Of a DNA stretch of 64,000 nt, positions 58,348 through 64,000 are shown in pieces (within the stretch, counting starts at the first letter, position 1; every line of letters starts with the position of its first letter). Under the pieces are notes generated by a model. The model had not been told where the DNA came from and did not search any database. It saw only the letters and a program-made list of their open reading frames with translations. The stretch comes from Bacteroidia bacterium. Its GTDB lineage: Bacteria; Bacteroidota; Bacteroidia; Cytophagales; Cyclobacteriaceae. The stretch spans positions 1-64,000 of the forward strand of contig JAUHYU010000010.1 of NCBI GenBank assembly GCA_030426345.1, written 5' to 3'. Both the position numbers and the translations under genes were made by a program.

Positions 58348-58947
58348 ATGATTATCCCGAAGGATTTGCTGGTTGCAAGGAAGGCACATTTTTTTGAAGT
58401 GCTCAAAGATGAATACATCATTAATGAAGATGATCCTGCCTCATTTTATTTTCAAGTAATTAGTGGTACAGTGAAAATGTCCAGTTACAGCGAAAATGGT
58501 CAGGAATTTATTCAAGGGATTTTCAAGAAGGGACAAAGTTTTGGAGAACCTGCACTTTTCGGGGAATTTAGCTATCCTAACAACGCCATCGCCACAGAGA
58601 AGTCGGAAATTGCGCGACTGCCCAAGGATATATTTTTCGAATTACTACAAGAACACTTCGAAATCCATCAAAAATTTAATGCGTTGCTTTCCAACCGACT
58701 CAGGTATAAGGCGATTTTGCTCAAGGAGATTTCTTCCTATTACCCCGACCATGTGATCATGACACTTCTGAAATATATAAGAGACAATTCTCAACAATCC
58801 AATCAGGAGGCTTTTTGTGTGCCATACACCAGACAGCAGATTGCTGATATGACCGGACTTCGCGTAGAAACAGTGATAAGAACCGTGAAAAAACTACAAA
58901 AAGAAGGTAGGTTGGAAATCAAAAGCCACAAGATTTTTTTGAGGTAG
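58348..58947 (+). CDS. Crp/Fnr-family transcriptional regulator
   Basis: The 199-residue protein has a cyclic-nucleotide-binding-type beta-roll (FYFQVISGTVKMSSYSENGQEF, GQSFGEPALFGEFSYPNNAIA) and a C-terminal winged helix with YTRQQIADMTGLRVETVIRTVKKLQKEG. It lacks N-terminal cysteines, so it is not an FeS-type FNR; it may sense NO through haem or another ligand, like DNR/NnrR. It lies 83 bases after the hemerythrin-type gene. The FNR-type box at 53734 is a likely target. Confidence 0.9.
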   Translation: MIIPKDLLVARKAHFFEVLKDEYIINEDDPASFYFQVISGTVKMSSYSENGQEFIQGIFKKGQSFGEPALFGEFSYPNNAIATEKSEIARLPKDIFFELLQEHFEIHQKFNALLSNRLRYKAILLKEISSYYPDHVIMTLLKYIRDNSQQSNQEAFCVPYTRQQIADMTGLRVETVIRTVKKLQKEGRLEIKSHKIFLR

Positions 58948-59224
58948 CTCCTATCAAATTATTTGCTTTACCCAAAAGCGTTTTAAACCAAGAGTGAATT
59001 GTAATGCAGTCACTCGTTTGGTCTCATCATCATTCCTGGTTTTTCATGATAATCAAACATTTGCATCAGGATATTTTATCTCTTTCGCGATAATGAAAAA
59101 AACTGTTGTTGAAATAAAACCACCATTTGGTTGAAAAATACCGACCGTCGTTGAATAAAAAATTTCGATTCATTCCTATCATATACATTTGATCAAAATT
59201 TATATTGAATTAAATGTCAACATT
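58948..59224. other. Intergenic region before Spy-like gene
   Basis: These 277 AT-rich bases show no gene or clear terminator. TTGATCAAAATT near 59189 is similar to half of the FNR-type site, but not symmetrical. Confidence 0.35.
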
Positions 59225-59677
59225 ATGAATACGAACAAAATGCGGTATTTGGTTTTAGCGATTTTACTGGGAACGTGTATTTCTCCGATTTTTGCCCAGC
59301 GAGGACCCGGAGGAGGAGGGCCAGGTGGTGGATTTGACCCGGATGAGATGATCCAAAGGGAAAAACAGAATGTGTACAAAGTTGTCACGGATCTCAGCAC
59401 AGATCAAAAAACATTGCTGGATGGTATTTATGAAGAATTTGGTGATTCCTTTAAGGAAATTAGAGATGAAGTGAGGCAGACACGTGATTTTAAGGCAATG
59501 CGCCCAAAAATGGAAGCTTTGAGAAAGGAAAAAGATGGGTTGATCAAAGATGTGTTGAGTGAAGACCAATATCAATTATATCTTGGGGTTGTAGACGAAA
59601 GACAAAAGCAGAGGGGTGAGCGTCCACCTAGAAATGATGAAAACAATGAAAATAAATCTCCTGAAAGCGTACAATGA
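59225..59677 (+). CDS. Spy/CpxP-like periplasmic protein
   Basis: The frame is open from a TTG at 59189. The ATG at 59225 is preferred, because it starts a standard signal peptide (MNTNKMRYLVLAILLGTCISPIFAQ), giving 150 residues. After a glycine-rich linker (RGPGGGGPGGGFD) comes a helical body with LSTDQKTLLDGIYEEFGD and LSEDQYQLYLG, two LTxxQ-like motifs of the Spy/CpxP family, which bind metals or unfolded proteins. The tail is polar. It overlaps the next gene by 4 bases (ATGA), so it is probably a partner of the beta-barrel protein. Confidence 0.75.
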   Translation: MNTNKMRYLVLAILLGTCISPIFAQRGPGGGGPGGGFDPDEMIQREKQNVYKVVTDLSTDQKTLLDGIYEEFGDSFKEIRDEVRQTRDFKAMRPKMEALRKEKDGLIKDVLSEDQYQLYLGVVDERQKQRGERPPRNDENNENKSPESVQ

Positions 59678-62391
59678 AAAAGATAGTATTAGTCATTATT
59701 GCTATAGCAATCAGTCATTTTTCCATGGCTCAGGATTCTCTCTCTGTAAGAGGGGTCATAGCAGATTTTTCTGATGGATCGGTTCTGCCCGGATCGACCG
59801 TGGCTATGATCAACATAAAGGATTCTACGCTTATCAAATACGGAGTTACGGATGCGAATGGGATATTTGAAATTAATAAATTAGAAAAAGCGTTTTATCG
59901 CATCAGTGTTGTCAGCCTAGGCTATAAGCCATATACTCAAGTTGTTCGGGTTAGCAAATCATTGGATTTTGGTAAGATTACGATAGAGCAGGATACCAAG
60001 ATGCTGGAAAATGTCGAGGTTGTTGGCGAGGCTGTGCCTGTAGAGGTCAAGGGAGATACGATACTTTATAATGCTGATGCATATAAAGTGAATCCCGACG
60101 CGAGCACTACCGATTTGGTAAGTAAAATGCCCGGTATCGTCGTAGATGGTAGTGGAGTTACCGCCAATGGTGAAAAGATCCAACAAGTACTGGTTGATGG
60201 TAAACGATTTTTTGGACAAGATCCTTTGCTCTCGCTTAATTCCATCCCTGCAGAAGTTGTGAATAAGATAGAAGTCTTTGATCAAAAGAGTGAGCGATCT
60301 CAATTCACGGGATTTGATGATGGAAACACCACAAAAACCATGAATGTGGTAACACGCGAAAATAAACGAAATGGTCTGTTTGGTAAATTTTACGGTGGCT
60401 ATGGAACTGATGATAGGTATAGTGCCGGACTCTCCTTAAACAAATTCGGGGGAGATCAGCAGCTGACTGTTCTGGGGATGACCAACAATGTGAACCAACA
60501 GAACTTTACGAGCGAGGAACTTGGTGACTCCGGTGGCAGGAGAAGAGGAGCCAGAGGTGGGGATGATTCCGCTGGTTCTCAAAGCGGTATAAGCACTACA
60601 AATGCTGCCGGATTAAATTTTTCTGATAAAATTGGCGAAAAGGCCACATTTGAAGGAAGTTATTTTTTCAATGATTCGCATAGTTCCAATGACCAAGAAA
60701 GCAGTAGGGAGTCTTTTTTGGAGGAGGGAAGCTTATTCTACGATGAAACGCAAGAATCTAATTCGGACAATCTAAACCACCGGCTCAACATGCGGATCAA
60801 TTATGATATCAATGATAAAAATAAGTTGACGTATATTCCGAGCATTAGCTATCAAAACAATGAAAGCCTAGATCATACAATTGGAGAAACAACCAGCGAA
60901 CTTGGCGATGTTATCAACCAAACGGACAATACTTATAAAACCACTAGCGAGGCTTATAATGTAAATAACAGCTTGATTTTTCAGCACAAATTTGACAAGA
61001 TTGGGCGATCAATATTTTTCAATTTGGATAGCAGGATCAGTACAACGGATGGTGAGAACTATTTTGAGGATGTAGCGATGGATTCTGTAACGCAATATCA
61101 GTCGGATCAAAATGATAACTCACTTGCTGCTACAGTTACCTATTCTGAACCTGTGGGAAATTCAGGGCAGATATCTACCAGCTATAAAATCGATAATAGC
61201 AAACGGGATTCTGATAAGGAAACTTATATCATCGATCCGGAAACGGGTGAAAGCGTGTTCAATCCGATATTGTCCAATCAATTCAATAGTCGATATACCA
61301 CACACTTGCCCACTATCATGTACAGCAACAGGGGCTTTGGAAAGTTTTTTAATGTGGGAGTATCTTATCAACATGCTACGCTAAACAATGATCAGTCATA
61401 TCCAGAGGTAGGAACTTTTAAAAGAGATTTTAATAGTATACTTCCTACCGCAATGGGGAGGTTGGAATTCAAAGGAGGTGCCAATATGTTTTTCAGGTAT
61501 AGCACATCTACAAACGAGCCATCGGTCAGCCAGCTGCAAAATGTGATAGATAATACCAACCCATTATTTATTTCCCTGGGTAATCCTGAATTGGGACAGA
61601 GCTATACCCATTCATTGATGATGAGGATATCTAAAACTAATACCGATAAAAACACCTCGCTGTCCAACTTTACGCGTGTACAACAAACGAGTGATTATAT
61701 CACCAACTCCACTGAGTTTGCGGCTAAGGATTCGGTGTACAATGGGGGGATTGTTGTGCAAAGGGGCACGCAAATTTCTAAGCCCGTAAACTTGGATGGT
61801 TATTGGAATGTTTCTAACAATACCACACATAGTATCATGTTGTCGAAACTCAAAACTAATTTCAATACTTCAGTTGGTTTGGGCTATGCACGCAAGCCGG
61901 GCATTACCAACGACATCACAAATATTTCTAATACTTACTCTGGGAATTTTAGGTTTTCTGCTGTTAGTAACATCAGCGAGAAGGTAGATTTTAATATCTA
62001 TTACAATGCAAGCGCGAACTTAGTTACGAACTCAATCCAATCAGGGTCTAGCTCTAACTCTAAGTATGTGACCCAAAAAGTTGGAGGTAAACTAAACCTG
62101 ATTTTCTGGAAAGGATTTGTTTTTAGAAATGACATTTTCTTTGAAAACTATAATGGGATAAGCGATACTTTCAATAGCAATTATGTGCTTTGGAATATGA
62201 GTTTTGCCAAGAAATTCCTTAAAAATGATTTAGGAGAATTGGAGCTTACAGTCTTTGATTTACTCAATCAAAACCAGAGTTTTTCGCAAAATGTAACTCC
62301 GACTTATGTCGAGGAAACTAGAACTGAGGTCTTGCAACAATATTTCATGCTGAAGTTTACCTACCAACTAAGAAAATTTAAAAAGTCGTAG
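59674..62391 (+). CDS. Large outer-membrane beta-barrel/TonB-type receptor
   Basis: The 905-residue protein has a signal peptide (SHFSMAQ) and a carboxypeptidase-regulatory-like domain (about 25-105: VRGVIADFSDGSVLPGSTVAM). A plug-like region follows (LVSKMPGIVVDGSGVTANGE, QVLVDGKRFFGQDP, IPAEVVNKIEVFDQKSERSQFTGFDDGN), then a long barrel. These are features of the outer_membrane_beta-barrel_3 (TonB-receptor-related) family. An RRRGARGGDD loop near 290 is unusual for being so basic. The substrate is unknown. It is translationally coupled to the Spy-like gene and ends before a strong bidirectional terminator. Confidence 0.88.
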   Translation: MKKIVLVIIAIAISHFSMAQDSLSVRGVIADFSDGSVLPGSTVAMINIKDSTLIKYGVTDANGIFEINKLEKAFYRISVVSLGYKPYTQVVRVSKSLDFGKITIEQDTKMLENVEVVGEAVPVEVKGDTILYNADAYKVNPDASTTDLVSKMPGIVVDGSGVTANGEKIQQVLVDGKRFFGQDPLLSLNSIPAEVVNKIEVFDQKSERSQFTGFDDGNTTKTMNVVTRENKRNGLFGKFYGGYGTDDRYSAGLSLNKFGGDQQLTVLGMTNNVNQQNFTSEELGDSGGRRRGARGGDDSAGSQSGISTTNAAGLNFSDKIGEKATFEGSYFFNDSHSSNDQESSRESFLEEGSLFYDETQESNSDNLNHRLNMRINYDINDKNKLTYIPSISYQNNESLDHTIGETTSELGDVINQTDNTYKTTSEAYNVNNSLIFQHKFDKIGRSIFFNLDSRISTTDGENYFEDVAMDSVTQYQSDQNDNSLAATVTYSEPVGNSGQISTSYKIDNSKRDSDKETYIIDPETGESVFNPILSNQFNSRYTTHLPTIMYSNRGFGKFFNVGVSYQHATLNNDQSYPEVGTFKRDFNSILPTAMGRLEFKGGANMFFRYSTSTNEPSVSQLQNVIDNTNPLFISLGNPELGQSYTHSLMMRISKTNTDKNTSLSNFTRVQQTSDYITNSTEFAAKDSVYNGGIVVQRGTQISKPVNLDGYWNVSNNTTHSIMLSKLKTNFNTSVGLGYARKPGITNDITNISNTYSGNFRFSAVSNISEKVDFNIYYNASANLVTNSIQSGSSSNSKYVTQKVGGKLNLIFWKGFVFRNDIFFENYNGISDTFNSNYVLWNMSFAKKFLKNDLGELELTVFDLLNQNQSFSQNVTPTYVEETRTEVLQQYFMLKFTYQLRKFKKS

Positions 62392-62412
62392 CCCTAAGTG
62401 GGTAAATAGCAT

Positions 62413-62462
62413 TAAAAAAGCATCAAAAATCCATGAAGATTTCATGGATTTTTGATGCTTTT
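62413..62462. terminator. Bidirectional terminator made of two inverted copies of the dispersed word
   Basis: GCATCAAAAATCCATGAA and its exact reverse complement face each other across a 3-base loop, GAT, with A- and T-runs outside. The stem is about 23 bp. It separates the convergent receptor and lipoprotein genes and is the cleanest copy of the word in the window. Confidence 0.92.
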
Positions 62463-62504
62463 TATTGAAGGAATAAAGCTAATGCCTATGGAGGTAAAAC
62501 TATA

Positions 62505-63092
62505 TCAGTATTGAATCTCAGTAAACTTCCCGTCTGTGATATCGAAAGTGAGCCCACTTCCAAAAATGTCAATTGATTTGAATTTGAAGGTGCCGGAGAT
62601 TAATCGATTTTCATGATCAATAGCGGTAATGGAAAGGGTGGAAGCCGAGGTTTGTTCAGAATCAGTGATGTCATCAAGATCAGCAAACTCTACGCTACGC
62701 CCGGTACGATAGAAATCGCCATCAAATCTATTGCCACCGTAACCAACCTCATCTCCAGCGCTGTACGAATCACCTGCTTTTACAGAATCAAAGTCTGTCC
62801 CCCAAATAGAAAAGGTGATCCTTTGCTCAATGCCATTATCTTCGGCTTCGGCTTCAAAGGAAACACGATACTGATTAACTCCGTTTACGTCAGTTTTTAA
62901 GCTAGCGGATACGGGTGAAAAACCATGCGACCGAAAAAAATCGCCATCGATGTATGCGGAAACTGTCCCGGGTTCGTCTGCCGGTAATTTATTGTCTTTC
63001 GGATCTTCTGAGTCATTATTGCCACATGCCAGAAGAATGGTTGAAACAATAATTGCGGAAAGTAAATGTATTGTGAATTTTGAAGAGGTCAT
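62505..63092 (-). CDS. Lipoprotein of unknown function, DUF6252-like
   Basis: The longest frame starts at 63200, but the ATG at 63092 (MTSSKFTIHLLSA) opens a clean lipoprotein signal ending ILLAC, giving 195 residues. The body is a beta-rich domain with AYIDGDFFRSHGFSP, FSIWGTDFDSVKAGDSY and LISGTFKFKSIDIFGSG. This pattern resembles the DUF6252 group of Bacteroidota lipoproteins, a tentative assignment. It is convergent with the receptor gene. The function is unknown. Confidence 0.72.
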   Translation of the reverse strand: MTSSKFTIHLLSAIIVSTILLACGNNDSEDPKDNKLPADEPGTVSAYIDGDFFRSHGFSPVSASLKTDVNGVNQYRVSFEAEAEDNGIEQRITFSIWGTDFDSVKAGDSYSAGDEVGYGGNRFDGDFYRTGRSVEFADLDDITDSEQTSASTLSITAIDHENRLISGTFKFKSIDIFGSGLTFDITDGKFTEIQY

Positions 63093-63177
63093 TTTTGAAA
63101 TGTTTGGATGGTGATTTGTTAAAAACCAAACATATAAAAAATAGATCAAATAAGTATAAAAAATAACTAATAAAAAG

Positions 63178-63217
63178 AAAGCCCCATTTTTCATTTTCAT
63201 GGAAAAATGGGGCTTTT
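63178..63217 (-). terminator. Terminator downstream of GH32 gene
   Basis: AAAGCCCCATTTTTC pairs with GGAAAAATGGGGCTTT over a short loop containing TTTTCAT. It lies 54 bases past the GH32 stop and before the lipoprotein start. Confidence 0.8.
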
Positions 63218-63270
63218 GTACCTAAAAGATAAACTGTTTTAGGATAGGATTTCAATGTTTTTAAACCAAA

Positions 63271-64000
63271 CTAATCTTCCCAGATCCTTTCTATTTCATG
63301 AAATTCCATCGAAACAAGTGTTAAATCCCCATCGGCAAATAATGTGAGATCATTGCTATCTGGATCGAAGGCAAATTGCTCAGAAAAAGAGAATACGCCG
63401 TGATTTGCAAAGACCTCCAACTGTCCCCAATCCACCAGCATCCTAATCTGAATGTGACTATCTGTATCGGGAAGAAGAGCTTTGTCCAACAAAGTATTGT
63501 TTGAAATGTCGTAAGTGATTGTTTTGTTGGCGATCTTAAAACCAAACTTTGAAGCTGCAGTTTTCGAAAGGTCAACTTCTATGCTGAGGTCAAATTTTTT
63601 GGATTTTATATCAGATAAAAGATTTGAATTCGGTTTGATTACTTGGGTATTCCATGTTTTGGAATTCTCATAAATGGAGGATATTTCAGTAATGGGGTTT
63701 CTCGTGATCCGTTTTTGTCCATCAAGAGTTTCCAATCCTAAGGCCACCGGGAAAGTTGCGTTTCTTTCCCAAACTACTTCTCCGATGCCCCCGTTCCAGT
63801 GATCCATCCAGGCGATTTGAATGATGCGCTGATCATTGTTTGGAAGATTTCCCATAGGAAACGTCTGTGCAGCATAAAAATCTGGCCCCACATCCATGAC
63901 CAAAGTGTCTTGACCGGTGTCTTTTGTAAATGAAATACCATCAAAATCACCAACAAGATAAGAGCCATTAGCATCCTGAAGAATCCATTTTTTGTTGTTT
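63271..64000 (-). CDS. GH32 fructan hydrolase, C-terminal part (5' end outside window)
   Basis: The minus-strand frame is open to the window edge and ends at 63271, giving about 242 residues. KWILQDANGSYLVGDFDG, GPDFYAAQTF, IIQIAWMDHWN and a C-terminal beta-sandwich (VDWGQLEVFANHGVFSFSEQF) are those of GH32 levanases, inulinases and invertases. The nucleophile and acid/base residues lie upstream, outside the window. The enzyme cleaves beta-fructosides and, with SusC/D genes, suggests a fructan locus extending beyond this end. Confidence 0.9.
   Translation of the reverse strand, partial: NNKKWILQDANGSYLVGDFDGISFTKDTGQDTLVMDVGPDFYAAQTFPMGNLPNNDQRIIQIAWMDHWNGGIGEVVWERNATFPVALGLETLDGQKRITRNPITEISSIYENSKTWNTQVIKPNSNLLSDIKSKKFDLSIEVDLSKTAASKFGFKIANKTITYDISNNTLLDKALLPDTDSHIQIRMLVDWGQLEVFANHGVFSFSEQFAFDPDSNDLTLFADGDLTLVSMEFHEIERIWED

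Overview
This 64 kb window looks like chromosome of a marine or soil Bacteroidota, probably of Cytophagales type. The evidence is low GC with A-rich leaders, few Shine-Dalgarno sites, a SusC/SusD pair with ECF sigma and FecR, a type IX secretion C-terminal domain, sulfatases, and many lipoproteins. No rRNA, complete insertion sequence, phage or CRISPR array was seen. One tRNA, tRNA-Leu(CAG), is present.

Layout. (1) 1-7128, minus: a tight operon of alpha/beta hydrolase, acetoacetate-decarboxylase-fold protein, three small membrane proteins, patatin lipase, metallophosphoesterase and a GMC (cholesterol-oxidase-like) flavoprotein cut by the window edge. It reads like lipid or sterol-alcohol metabolism. 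(2) 7597-12325, plus: two sulfatase lipoproteins, a truncated MFS sugar porter and an AraC regulator, resembling an eroded sulfated-glycan locus. (3) 12601-16648: an OsmC protein and a large PFOR (NifJ) homologue that has lost three of the four cysteines of its proximal FeS cluster. (4) 17086-23719, minus: a five-gene envelope operon with a type IX-sorted FG-GAP protein, a trypsin-like protease and three unknown exported or membrane proteins. (5) 24156-25481: a DUF2231/cytochrome c/leucine-rich-repeat protein. (6) 25784-32826, plus: ECF sigma, FecR, SusC with an STN domain, and SusD. Relics of a DUF1501 3' end lie on both sides of this module. (7) 33268-53147, minus: four tandem DUF1553-DUF1501 gene pairs (about 19 kb), ended by a fifth, broken DUF1501 copy and a degenerate repeat area. 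(8) 53356-58947: YtxH protein, then a copper/nitrosative-stress group consisting of a CNGxC protein, a Met/His-rich YtkA-like lipoprotein, an OprC/NosA-like TonB receptor with CxxxM and HxM, a hemerythrin-type repair protein and a Crp/Fnr regulator, with an FNR-type box in front. (9) 59225-64000: Spy-like protein, large beta-barrel receptor, a lipoprotein, and the C-terminal part of a GH32 fructan hydrolase.

How the parts fit. Areas 2, 6, 7 and 9 look like polysaccharide capture and breakdown: SusC/D uptake, sulfatases, GH32, and DUF1553 proteins carrying a haem c domain plus a LamG-like lectin region. Area 8 looks like regulated copper acquisition of the kind used for copper enzymes under low oxygen or NO. 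A short word close to GCATCAAAAATCCATGAA recurs through the window. It occurs between genes, in terminators, over stop-start junctions and inside reading frames, nearly always in the sense direction of the local gene.

Most persuasive novelties: the PFOR homologue without a proximal cluster, the fourfold DUF1553/DUF1501 array with its relics bracketing the SusCD module, and the dispersed word.
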